This document shows, piece by piece, positions 16,903 through 24,514 of a stretch of 64,000 nt of DNA. Under the pieces are notes generated by a model, which had not been told where the DNA came from, did not search any database, and saw nothing but the letters and a program-made list of their open reading frames with translations. Position 1 is the first letter of the stretch, and each line of letters opens with the position of its first letter. Source of the stretch: Pantoea sp. SOD02 (GTDB lineage: Bacteria > Pseudomonadota > Gammaproteobacteria > Enterobacterales > Enterobacteriaceae); NCBI RefSeq assembly GCF_024707505.1, contig NZ_CP102605.1, positions 558,001-622,000 on the forward strand. The letters run 5' to 3'. The position numbers and the translations under genes were made by a program.

Positions 16903-18048
16903 TTATTGACTCATCCATGCGGCTAAGCGTTGCAACATGGCGTCACAGGCTTCCAACTGCGCGATGCTGATGAATTCGTCCGGTTTATGTCCTTGCGCCA
17001 TGCTGCCCGGCCCGCAAATCACGCTGGGAATACCGGCCTGATGGAATAAGCCGCCTTCGGTGCCAAATGCCACGGTGCTGAAGTCGCTGGATTGGGTTAA
17101 ATAGGCGATCAGTCGCGCGGCCTCACTTTGGGCATCGGTCAATAATCCTGGATAGCCGCTAATCGGATAAAAATGGATCGCGCTGTCCGCTGCGATGGCC
17201 TGCATGCGCGGCAACAGTTCTGCTTGTGCGAACGCCTCGAGCTCAGCGGCGATGGCTTGCGCATCATCCTGCGGCAAGGTACGCACTTCAAAATCAAAGG
17301 CGCATTCGGCGGGCACAATGTTCAATGCGCGGCCGCCGCTGATGATGCCGGTTTGTACGGTGGTAAACGGCGGATCAAAACGAGAATCCCGATGTTGTGC
17401 CATCCGCTCGCCCATCGCCGTTAACTGCTGAATCAATCTCGCGGCATATTCGATGGCATTAACGCCCTGCGGCGCATAGGCCGAATGGCAAGCCGCACCC
17501 TTCACTTCACAGCGCACGCCCAATTTGCCCTTATGACCCAGCACTGGTTGCAGTTCGGTAGGTTCACCAATCAGGCAGATAGCCGGTTTTTCCGCACGCT
17601 GCGCCAGCGCCTCCAGCAAGGTGCGCACGCCAAGGCAGCCGACTTCTTCGTCGTAGGAGATCGCCAAATGCAACGGCTGTGTCAGCGGTTGCGCCAGAAA
17701 GTGGGGCACTGCCGCCAGCATGCAGGCGATGTAGCCTTTCATATCGGCGGTGCCGCGCCCGTATAACTTGCCGTCACGTTCGGTGAGAGCAAACGGCGGC
17801 ACGCTCCAGTTTTGTCCATCCACCGGCACCACATCGCTGTGGCCAGAAAGCATCACACCGCCATCGCCAGCTGGCCCAAGACGCGCATACAAATTGGCTT
17901 TACTGCGTTCCGCGTTGTGGATTAGCTCACAGCTGACACCCAAATCACTCAGGTAACGCCAGACGAAATCGATCAATGCCAGGTTGGATTCACGGCTGGT
18001 GGTGTCAAACGCCACCAGCTTTTCAAGCAGTTGTCGGCTGGTAAACAT
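16903..18048 (-). CDS. M20 metallo-deacylase, acetylornithine deacetylase (ArgE)-like
   Basis: A 381-residue M20 peptidase-family hydrolase, the usual ArgE length. Metal ligands and catalytic residues are visible: LSGHSDVVPVDG, GRGTADMKG, SYDEEVGCLG, IGEPTEL and a C-terminal GHKPDEF. The family removes N-acyl groups from amino acids (N-acetylornithine, succinyl-diaminopimelate and others). This copy is outside any arginine gene context and sits between a DUF1028 gene and an ABC ATPase, so cleavage of an imported N-acylated compound is more likely than arginine synthesis; that is inference. Confidence 0.93.
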   Translation of the reverse strand: MFTSRQLLEKLVAFDTTSRESNLALIDFVWRYLSDLGVSCELIHNAERSKANLYARLGPAGDGGVMLSGHSDVVPVDGQNWSVPPFALTERDGKLYGRGTADMKGYIACMLAAVPHFLAQPLTQPLHLAISYDEEVGCLGVRTLLEALAQRAEKPAICLIGEPTELQPVLGHKGKLGVRCEVKGAACHSAYAPQGVNAIEYAARLIQQLTAMGERMAQHRDSRFDPPFTTVQTGIISGGRALNIVPAECAFDFEVRTLPQDDAQAIAAELEAFAQAELLPRMQAIAADSAIHFYPISGYPGLLTDAQSEAARLIAYLTQSSDFSTVAFGTEGGLFHQAGIPSVICGPGSMAQGHKPDEFISIAQLEACDAMLQRLAAWMSQ

Positions 18049-18056
18049 AGGAACTC

Positions 18057-18731
18057 CTACTCATCGCCCGGCACGCCGTAACTGGGTGCCTGCGTTGGAT
18101 CGATGGCGCGCGTCACGTAATCGTTCATTTGTGGCTGATAGGCCAGCCACAGCTGGTCGAGTTCGCTAATCGGATCGCCATCCGTCCAGTCAACACGCAG
18201 ATCGACAATCGGCCATACCTGATCATCAACGATCGACAATGCTGAGGAGTGCACCGGCCCCGCTTCGCCGCCGGCCTGCATGCCCGCTTGCATCGCCGCG
18301 ATTAAGCGCTCGGCTAAATGCCCGGAATGCTGCTCAAAGGCGCTAACCATCGCCGGAATCACCGCAGGGTTAGCCAGCAGATTGCCCGCCGCAACACAAT
18401 GATGACCGGTTTGCGCGTTATTGATTCCCAAGGTTTTATCACCGCTAAAGCAGGCCGTTTGGCCATTCGCAGCTAACACCGTAACCTGGCGATAATGGTG
18501 ATAATCATCGCTGGCTAAACCGGCTTTGAGCGCGGCTTCTGCGCTGTCGCCTTGTTGCAGGCGATCAAGAATGCGCGGACCTAACGCCGGTAAAGTGATG
18601 TTTTGGGTTGATACTGCACCCACCGCTGAGCGTAGCCATGGGCAACGTGCGCCCACCGCAATGCTGGATGAGCTAATGGCAATGCCGATTTGGCCGGTTT
18701 CGTCGCAGCGTCCCACAATGGATAACGTCAT
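18057..18731 (-). CDS. DUF1028 family protein
   Basis: A 224-residue protein recognised by its N-terminus MTLSIVGRCDETGQIGIAIS followed by VGARCPWLRSAVGAVSTQ and LGPRILDRLQQG, features of DUF1028, thought to have an Ntn-hydrolase-like fold. The function of the family is not established. It often occurs beside M20 or other amidohydrolases, RidA proteins and ABC importers in catabolic operons, as here: 8 bp from the ArgE-like gene and 13 bp from the RidA-like gene. A role in hydrolysing an amide or processing an intermediate is a guess. Confidence 0.9.
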   Translation of the reverse strand: MTLSIVGRCDETGQIGIAISSSSIAVGARCPWLRSAVGAVSTQNITLPALGPRILDRLQQGDSAEAALKAGLASDDYHHYRQVTVLAANGQTACFSGDKTLGINNAQTGHHCVAAGNLLANPAVIPAMVSAFEQHSGHLAERLIAAMQAGMQAGGEAGPVHSSALSIVDDQVWPIVDLRVDWTDGDPISELDQLWLAYQPQMNDYVTRAIDPTQAPSYGVPGDE

Positions 18732-18744
18732 CGTCGCCTGCCTC

Positions 18745-19170
18745 TTATTCCGCTTGCCAATCGTCTGGAATAACCGCGATCACATCGATTTCCATCAACC
18801 ATTGCGGCTGACCTAAACCGGAAATCACCAAGCCGGTGGAGATCGGGAACACGCCTTTCAGCCATTTGCCGACCACCTGATACACCGGCTCGCGATAACG
18901 TGGGTCAATGATGTAAGTGGTGGTTTTGACGATGTGCGTCAAGTCGCTGCCCGCTTCTTCCAATAGCTGTTTTACGTTCTTCATCGCCTGCTCGGCTTGC
19001 GCGGCGGGATCGCCTAAACCCACCAGATTGCCCGCAAAGTCGGTGCCAATCTGCCCACGGACATACACGGTGTTGCCCGCGCGCACCGCCTGACAGAGAT
19101 CGTTATCCAGTGCCTGATTGGGATAGGTTTTTTTGGTGTTGAATTTACGGATGCGAGTATGTGTGGTCAT
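18745..19170 (-). CDS. RidA/YjgF/UK114 family protein, non-canonical
   Basis: A 141-residue Rid protein: NTVYVRGQIGTD, AEQAMKNVKQLLEEAGSDL, IVKTTTYIIDPRYREPVY and a C-terminal MEIDVIAVIPD. Canonical RidA hydrolyses 2-aminoacrylate and other imines through an Arg in the PAR-S motif. Here that segment reads FPISTGLVI, so the Arg is replaced by Ser. It is therefore probably one of the subgroups without standard imine deaminase activity that accompany specific catabolic pathways. It is the first gene of the eight-gene operon; a perfect palindrome lies about 30 bp upstream of its ATG. Confidence 0.9.
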   Translation of the reverse strand: MTTHTRIRKFNTKKTYPNQALDNDLCQAVRAGNTVYVRGQIGTDFAGNLVGLGDPAAQAEQAMKNVKQLLEEAGSDLTHIVKTTTYIIDPRYREPVYQVVGKWLKGVFPISTGLVISGLGQPQWLMEIDVIAVIPDDWQAE

Positions 19171-19200
19171 GCTTGCCTGCTATGCGAAAAGGATTTGCGC

Positions 19201-19212
19201 AAGGTATACCTT
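19201..19212. promoter_or_regulatory. Candidate operator AAGGTATACCTT before the RidA operon
   Basis: Perfect 12-bp palindrome 31 bp upstream of the RidA-like start. Its GGTATACC core recurs at 19354-19361 in the same divergent promoter region. The cognate regulator is unknown. Confidence 0.5.
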
Positions 19213-19353
19213 CCAATGCATGGCAGCGAAAACAGCATTAACCGAGGTGTTGCTTTAGAAAATCCGAAGGTGCTCACGGAGATGATTTTTAGCATTAAAT
19301 TGTGACCATCATCACCAGTCGCCTAACTGACGTTTACCGGACGCGCGTTCTGA

Positions 19354-19361
19354 GGTATACC
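19354..19361. promoter_or_regulatory. Second GGTATACC palindrome before the thioesterase
   Basis: Same 8-bp core as at 19203-19210, centred 151 bp away and 41 bp before the thioesterase ATG. Two copies in one 231-bp divergent region suggest one regulator for both directions. Confidence 0.4.
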
Positions 19362-19401
19362 ACCCTCCTTCTTCACCTAACTCTCAGATAAGGATAAAAA
19401 A

Positions 19402-19791
19402 ATGTTTACAAAGCAGTATGAGGTTGATGAAAAACATATTGATTTTCAGGGCGTGGTCGATGGCCTCTACTATCCGTTTTATATGGAGTGGACGCGCCAT
19501 GCTTATATGCGTGAAGCCCTGGGTATCGATATGGAAGAAGAGTTTAAGCAGGGCAAAATTTACATGGTGCTGGAGTATTCCCTGCGCTTTCGTAAGAGCC
19601 TGGTGAAAGGTGACAAGGTTGAAGTGACCTGCGTGCTGGCGAAGAATGAGAAGCGCAATCGCGTCAATTTTGTGCAGCAGATTCTGGTCAACGGCGTGGT
19701 GTATGCCGATGCGACTTTTGTTGCCACCTGCCTGCAGAATGGACGCCCTTCCATGCCTGATGCGGTGATGAATGCGTTAGCGGATGCGTGA
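19402..19791 (+). CDS. 4HBT-type acyl-CoA thioesterase
   Basis: A 129-residue single hotdog-fold protein. The start YEVDEKHIDFQGVVDGLYYPFYMEWTRHA (read in two parts: HIDFQGVVDG and YYPFYMEWTRHA) resembles the 4-hydroxybenzoyl-CoA thioesterase/YbgC motif, with an Asp in the catalytic position. LEYSLRFRKSLVKGDKVEV is the typical central strand pair. An AAGGA ribosome site lies 7 bp upstream of the ATG. It would hydrolyse an acyl-CoA in the cytoplasm. It is divergent from the RidA operon and may belong to the same regulon, judged only from the shared palindrome core. Confidence 0.87.
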   Translation: MFTKQYEVDEKHIDFQGVVDGLYYPFYMEWTRHAYMREALGIDMEEEFKQGKIYMVLEYSLRFRKSLVKGDKVEVTCVLAKNEKRNRVNFVQQILVNGVVYADATFVATCLQNGRPSMPDAVMNALADA

Positions 19792-19806
19792 TGCGGTTTT
19801 GGTAAG

Positions 19807-19830
19807 GGTCGCCATGAATGGCGACCCTAC
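19807..19830. repeat. Short palindromic intergenic repeat, copy 7
   Basis: GGTCGCCATGAATGGCGACC plus CTAC; here the flanking bases extend the pairing to 11-bp arms. Between convergent thioesterase and aldolase genes. Confidence 0.93.
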
Positions 19831-19836
19831 GTACAT

Positions 19837-20700
19837 TTAGGCATAGAGTTCGGCTTTACCCACTGAAGAGAACAACCGCATCTTGTGCGCGACCACCTCT
19901 TTAGCGGCGGCAATCGGTTTCAGGAACAATTCACTCGGTTCATGCCCACCGCGCTTAATCTCATCTTCCAGCATGACAAAAAAGGCTTTCTTCATATCGC
20001 TGGATATATTGATTTTACTGACACCATGTTGAATGGCTTCGGCAACTTCGCTGTCTTTATTACCGGAACCGCCATGCAGTACCAGCGGAATATCCACGCG
20101 TGCGGCAATTTCTTTCAAACGAGGAATATCCAGCTTCGGTTGTTTGCCAGCTGGATAAAGCCCGTGCGATGTGCCAATAGCAACCGCTAAGGTATCGACG
20201 CCGGTCTCTTTGACAAAACGTTCCGCCTGATCGGGATCGGTAAAGAGGATTTCGCTGTGCCCGCCTTCCGCACTCCCTTCAGCAACGCCAATGGTGCCTA
20301 ACTCCGCTTCCACCGACACATCCGCAGCGTGAGCGATTTCCGTCATTTTACGCGTCAGCGCAATATTCTCTTCAAATGGCAATAAGGAGGCATCAATCAT
20401 CACCGAGGTGTAGCCGGTTTGTATGGCCTTAATATTGTGCTCCAGCGACTGTCCGTGATCCTGATGAATCACCACCGGCACGCTGGCTTTAGCGCCTAAC
20501 TCACGCAGATAAACAATAAAAGCATCACCCACGAAATCATGTTCTACCGGGTGTACTTCCAGAATAACCGGTGATTTAAGTTCTTCCGCCACTTCAATTA
20601 CCAGACGAGCAAACTCAGCGGAGGCGATATTAAAAGCACCGACACCAAACTTATTATTCTTAGCCACGCTCAAAAGATTCTTCATGTTGATTAACATCAT
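19837..20700 (-). CDS. Class II ketose-bisphosphate aldolase (fructose/tagatose type)
   Basis: A 287-residue zinc aldolase of the FbaA/GatY/KbaY family. Visible are the substrate loop GVGAFNIAS, the metal-binding VVIHQDHGQ, EAELGTIGV, GTSHGLYPAGKQP, LVLHGGSGN with the second metal His, and KINISSDMK for phosphate binding. It cleaves a ketose 1,6-bisphosphate, or condenses in reverse. AAGGAG stands just before two adjacent ATGs (20700 and 20697). The start overlaps the PTS gene by about 40 bp, so the aldolase should act on the sugar phosphate made by this PTS; a 1-phosphate would still need a kinase that is not encoded here. Confidence 0.93.
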   Translation of the reverse strand: MMLINMKNLLSVAKNNKFGVGAFNIASAEFARLVIEVAEELKSPVILEVHPVEHDFVGDAFIVYLRELGAKASVPVVIHQDHGQSLEHNIKAIQTGYTSVMIDASLLPFEENIALTRKMTEIAHAADVSVEAELGTIGVAEGSAEGGHSEILFTDPDQAERFVKETGVDTLAVAIGTSHGLYPAGKQPKLDIPRLKEIAARVDIPLVLHGGSGNKDSEVAEAIQHGVSKINISSDMKKAFFVMLEDEIKRGGHEPSELFLKPIAAAKEVVAHKMRLFSSVGKAELYA

Positions 20701-22114
20701 TCACTCCTTCGGTAAGGGTTTCATTTACGTCTTTCTTAATAAATCGCAGGATCACCGCGGTAAATACCGCACCCGCAGCAATCGCAAACATATAGGCCAA
20801 TACATGCGTAATCACATTGGGTATAAACAGGACGAACACGCCGCCGTGCGGTGCGCGAGAAGCGCAACCTAGCGCCATGGAGAGCGCCCCCGCCAAGCCT
20901 GAACCGGCACAAATTGCGGGAATGACACGTAACGGATCCGCAACCGCATAGGGAATTGCGCCTTCAGTGATAAATGACAGCCCTAATACATAGGTGACTT
21001 TGCCGGTTTCGCGCTCTTGTGCGGTGAATTTGCGGCCAAACAGTGTGGTAGCCAGCGCAATGCCTAATGGCGGAACCATTCCAGCCGCCATACAAGCGGC
21101 GATAGGTTCATAAATGCCGGTGGACATTAATCCGATGGCAAACATGCACACGGTTTTATTTAACGGGCCGCCCATGTCAAATGCGACCATTACGCCAATC
21201 ATCAACCCCATAATGGCGGCATTCATATTGCCCATGCTTTGCAGGAATGAGGTCAGCGCTTCAAGCAACATTCTGATTGGCTGACCGATAACTAAAATCA
21301 TTAATGCGCCGGTTAATAACACCGTCAGCAGTGGCACAATCAGAATCGGTTTTAAACCCGCAATCGCCTTGGGCAGATGGATATATTTTACTACCAGCAG
21401 CGTGATATAACCGGCGAGGAAGCCAGCAAATAGCGCCCCAAGAAAACCCGCACCGGTGTGCACCGCGAGCATGCCGCCGACCGCACCAGACACAATACCC
21501 AGATTACCACTGATTGATTTACTGATGCCGAGCGACAGAATCGGCAACATCAGCGCAAAAGCCGCACCGCCACCGATGTCAGACAACATTTTTGCAATCG
21601 GACTGAAATTCGCATCGCCCGGTGTTGCTGCATTAATACCAAAGGAAAAGCTGAGAGCAATTAATATGCCTCCGGCTATCACAAACGGAATCATCAGATT
21701 CACGCCGGTAATCAGATGAATATAGAGCTGCGACAACGTGGATTTTCCGCTGGCCTGCGCCTCGTTTTCATCTATGTTTAACGCTTCATTGTTGCTGCTT
21801 ATCTCCGGTTTTAGCGCGCCACTCATGATATTGCTTAATAATCCGCTGGCATCTTTCGCCGCGCGCGCCACCGGTACTTTGAAAATACGTTTTCCTTTAA
21901 ATCGGCGTAGGTCGATGACTTTATCTGCAGCGATCAATACCGCATCCGCCTGGCTAATATCATCCTGAGTGAAGTGATATTCACTCTCCACCGCGCCGTG
22001 GGTTTCAACTACAATGTCGATGCCCATCTTAGCTGCACTTTTTTTCAGATTGGCTTCTGCAATGTAAGTGTGGGCGACGCCTGTCGGACAGGCGGTAATA
22101 GCGATCAGTTTCAT
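20660..22114 (-). CDS. Fructose-family PTS EIIBC component
   Basis: A 484-residue permease-phosphotransferase. The EIIB domain starts MKLIAITACPTGVAHTYIA with the phospho-accepting Cys, as in FruA, FrvB and FrwB. After a linker near residues 100-125 the EIIC domain has about nine hydrophobic segments (GVNLMIPFVIAGGILIA, VVKYIHLPKAIAGLKPIL) and the conserved SFITEGAIPYAVADPLR. It takes up and phosphorylates a ketohexose or similar sugar. Downstream partner of the separate EIIA gene (21 bp apart) and upstream of the aldolase. The exact sugar cannot be read. Confidence 0.94.
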   Translation of the reverse strand: MKLIAITACPTGVAHTYIAEANLKKSAAKMGIDIVVETHGAVESEYHFTQDDISQADAVLIAADKVIDLRRFKGKRIFKVPVARAAKDASGLLSNIMSGALKPEISSNNEALNIDENEAQASGKSTLSQLYIHLITGVNLMIPFVIAGGILIALSFSFGINAATPGDANFSPIAKMLSDIGGGAAFALMLPILSLGISKSISGNLGIVSGAVGGMLAVHTGAGFLGALFAGFLAGYITLLVVKYIHLPKAIAGLKPILIVPLLTVLLTGALMILVIGQPIRMLLEALTSFLQSMGNMNAAIMGLMIGVMVAFDMGGPLNKTVCMFAIGLMSTGIYEPIAACMAAGMVPPLGIALATTLFGRKFTAQERETGKVTYVLGLSFITEGAIPYAVADPLRVIPAICAGSGLAGALSMALGCASRAPHGGVFVLFIPNVITHVLAYMFAIAAGAVFTAVILRFIKKDVNETLTEGVNDVNQHEESFERG

Positions 22115-22135
22115 TATAAACTCCAGGTAAAAAGT

Positions 22136-22609
22136 TTATACTCCGGTATTATTGACGATTAACCGATACAACTCTTCGTTAGTTTTGGCATTAATTAATC
22201 GCTCAACAATTTCATCATCACCCAATGCCACAGACACACGGGCTAATACTTTAATATGACCAATGCCGCTATCGGCATTGCGTACCGCAAATAAAATCAC
22301 CAACTTTACCGCTACGTCCTCTTCGGTTTCCCAGTCAACCGGCGTGCGTAAATTAGCCACCGCCATGCGGGTTTCATTCACTGCCACCGATTTACCATGT
22401 GGTATCGCCACCTGATTATCAAAACCGGTTGGCCCCAGCGCTTCTCGCGCAATCACATCCTGAATAAATAAGGCTTTATCGTTAATAATATTCTCAGCAT
22501 AGAGTAGCGAAGATAATGCCTCTATCACCTCAATTTTATTACTCGCGACTAAATCAGTAACCACACATGAGCGGGTTAAAATATCTGATACGATGACTTT
22601 ATCCAGCAT
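22136..22609 (-). CDS. PTS fructose/mannitol-type EIIA
   Basis: A 157-residue EIIA of the fructose-mannitol class. The phosphorylated His lies in QVAIPHGKS and is preceded by REALGPTGF, both family hallmarks; VKLVILFAVRN and HIKVLARVS follow. It passes phosphate from HPr to the EIIB domain encoded next. Its start overlaps the end of the PRD regulator by 11 bp, so the whole regulator-EIIA-EIIBC-aldolase unit appears co-transcribed. Confidence 0.93.
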   Translation of the reverse strand: MLDKVIVSDILTRSCVVTDLVASNKIEVIEALSSLLYAENIINDKALFIQDVIAREALGPTGFDNQVAIPHGKSVAVNETRMAVANLRTPVDWETEEDVAVKLVILFAVRNADSGIGHIKVLARVSVALGDDEIVERLINAKTNEELYRLIVNNTGV

Positions 22610-24116
22610 GGTGTTTCTCCTTCATATTTTCATCAGAAAAAAGTCTTTCTGAAACTCTCGCAATATCTTTTTTAGAGAAAATTGCCGAGACATAGGCAAC
22701 CGGTAACTCAACATCCTCTAACTTGATGGTTGAGATAATTAAATCGCACTCTTTCATTTCAAGTGTGTGTGTGAGCTGACTGCCGGGTACGATGGCAATA
22801 ATTTCCCATTCGGGAAACGCACGATTAATACGGCTGGATAACAACTGCGATGTTCCTACACCACTGGAGCAAACGATAATGATCTTCTTAGCAGCACGGA
22901 ATTTATCCAGCGCGGTTTGTAAGTAAATCGTTAGATAAGCCACTTCATCATCAGAGATATCCGCATAGCCATATTTTTGATTAATACGATCTGCCGCCTT
23001 TTTCACCGCATTAAAAGCGCTACTCAGCTCACTTTTAATTTCATCCAACAATGGATTATGGATAGCGATGCCATAGGCGAGTCGGTTGAGCATCGGCTTA
23101 ATATGCTGAGCCAAATCGTGACGCAATTTCTTATCCAGGCTAAGGTCAAGGCCCAGATCCTCGGATGATTCACGAATAAGTCTCTCGGCGTAGCGATCGG
23201 ACTCGCTGTTGAGTGGTAGCGGAAGGCTATCAACTGGCGTCAACGTATGGCGGCCTGATGAAATCAGATATTGGTAGATATAACTCACTTCAATCGCCGG
23301 TAAGGTAATTCGGTACTCATCCTGCAACCAACTGACGGCTTTCTCGGCAATCGTCCACTCTTTGCCCTCATGTCGCGCATAAGTTTGTACATCCGATTGC
23401 GCCGCAAGACCCGCCGCGCGTCGAATCATCACCAGCAGATGTGAAAAGAGATTGGTGTAATAAGGCTCACTGATTGCACAAGTAAATTCATCTTCAATTA
23501 AGCCAATGAGCGAGATGCAATTATCTACATTCACCTTGCCAAATTGATCGACTAATTTGGTTCTGGAGAAACGGTCAATTCGGCTATCCGCCGTTTGATA
23601 ATGACTCAATACGCTTACGGTGATGATATCTTTTAGCGCCATGCGAATATCCAGATCGTTACCTTGAATGTAAGTGCCGGAATGGTCGCGAATCAACGTC
23701 AAAGCGAATGTAGCCAGCCAGGCCTCGACCTTCTTTAAATCTTCCACAATTGAAGATCGGCTGACAAAAAATTTCTCCGACAACGCGCTAAGTGACAATG
23801 GCGCAGGTGATTGCGTCAATAAATCAGTGGTAATACCGACTAAGCGTTTAGTACTTAATATTTCATGGTGCTGTTCAGAGACAGCTGATGTGCCGCGCGA
23901 GAAAACCGATCCGCCATCTAAGCGCAAACCCAATCCCGGCTTGCTGATGATGCGACGTTGATTGTCAGAACAAAATTCATTGATAACTTCAATATCTCTT
24001 CGCAGCGTACTGACAGAAATGTCGAGAGATTCGGCAACCCGATTCGCCGGAACCCAATCATTCTCTGTGATCAGAAAATCAATAATTCCGTTTTGTCGTT
24101 GGTTCAGTGCTGTCAT
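22599..24116 (-). CDS. PRD-domain transcriptional activator (BglG/MtlR/LicR type)
   Basis: About 505 residues. An N-terminal helix-turn-helix (NQRQNGIIDFLITENDW, VAESLDISVSTLRRDIEV) is followed by a second HTH-like segment (LSLSALSEKFFVSRSSIVED), two PRD modules with conserved histidines (FSHLLVMIRRA, LAQHIKPMLNRL), and a PTS EIIB-like domain with IIIVCSSGVGTSQLLSSRI. No EIIA-like module follows. PTS phosphorylation of the PRD histidines would signal sugar supply. I chose the ATG at 24116 (MTALNQRQ) with AAGGGC upstream; the ATG at 24155 has no ribosome site. Confidence 0.88.
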   Translation of the reverse strand: MTALNQRQNGIIDFLITENDWVPANRVAESLDISVSTLRRDIEVINEFCSDNQRRIISKPGLGLRLDGGSVFSRGTSAVSEQHHEILSTKRLVGITTDLLTQSPAPLSLSALSEKFFVSRSSIVEDLKKVEAWLATFALTLIRDHSGTYIQGNDLDIRMALKDIITVSVLSHYQTADSRIDRFSRTKLVDQFGKVNVDNCISLIGLIEDEFTCAISEPYYTNLFSHLLVMIRRAAGLAAQSDVQTYARHEGKEWTIAEKAVSWLQDEYRITLPAIEVSYIYQYLISSGRHTLTPVDSLPLPLNSESDRYAERLIRESSEDLGLDLSLDKKLRHDLAQHIKPMLNRLAYGIAIHNPLLDEIKSELSSAFNAVKKAADRINQKYGYADISDDEVAYLTIYLQTALDKFRAAKKIIIVCSSGVGTSQLLSSRINRAFPEWEIIAIVPGSQLTHTLEMKECDLIISTIKLEDVELPVAYVSAIFSKKDIARVSERLFSDENMKEKHHAG

Positions 24117-24467
24117 TCTTGACGCCCTTGGTTGTTTTTCACCGTTACCCACCATGGATACGTTTATACGAGAGATAAGTAACGAGGAAAATACTAAATG
24201 ATGGGCAGAAGATGGACATATCGTTGAACACTTAAACTCAACTAATATAGGAACGTGGATTTAAACTCTACGGGAGGTTAATTCGTTATTATTATAGGTG
24301 GAGTTATTTTGACGCAGCCATCAATTTTCCACATAAGCGCGATTAAAAGAGCCAGAGAATGTGAAAAGTGTGATGGGCATCATCATGCTAATCGCCAATG
24401 GCGACTATTTTCGGCTGCCAATTGATTCTGGGTTTAATGAGTTTAATGCTTTGCAAAAGAAATAATA
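24117..24467. other. Intergenic region upstream of the PRD regulator
   Basis: This AT-rich stretch of about 350 bp holds the presumed promoter of the PTS operon. I recognise no gene. A short CGCCAATGGCG near 24400 resembles half of the palindromic repeat but is too short to call. Confidence 0.3.
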
Positions 24468-24503
24468 GACAACGCCTTGCAAGCTACCTTGCAAGGCGTT
24501 GTC
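24455..24503 (-). terminator. Strong terminator after the SulP gene
   Basis: A perfect 16-bp stem (arms 24468-24483 and 24488-24503) with the tetraloop CTAC or its complement. On the minus strand it starts 12 bp after the SulP stop codon and is followed by TATTATTTCTTTT. Confidence 0.9.
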
Positions 24504-24514
24504 TGAAGATAAAA

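Noticed and set aside
16903-18048. Calling the M20 gene argE
   Set aside because: No arginine biosynthesis genes adjoin; the family is broad and the context is catabolic.
24390-24415. Possible eleventh copy of the short palindromic repeat
   Set aside because: Only CGCCAATGGCG matches; the outer stem and tail are absent.
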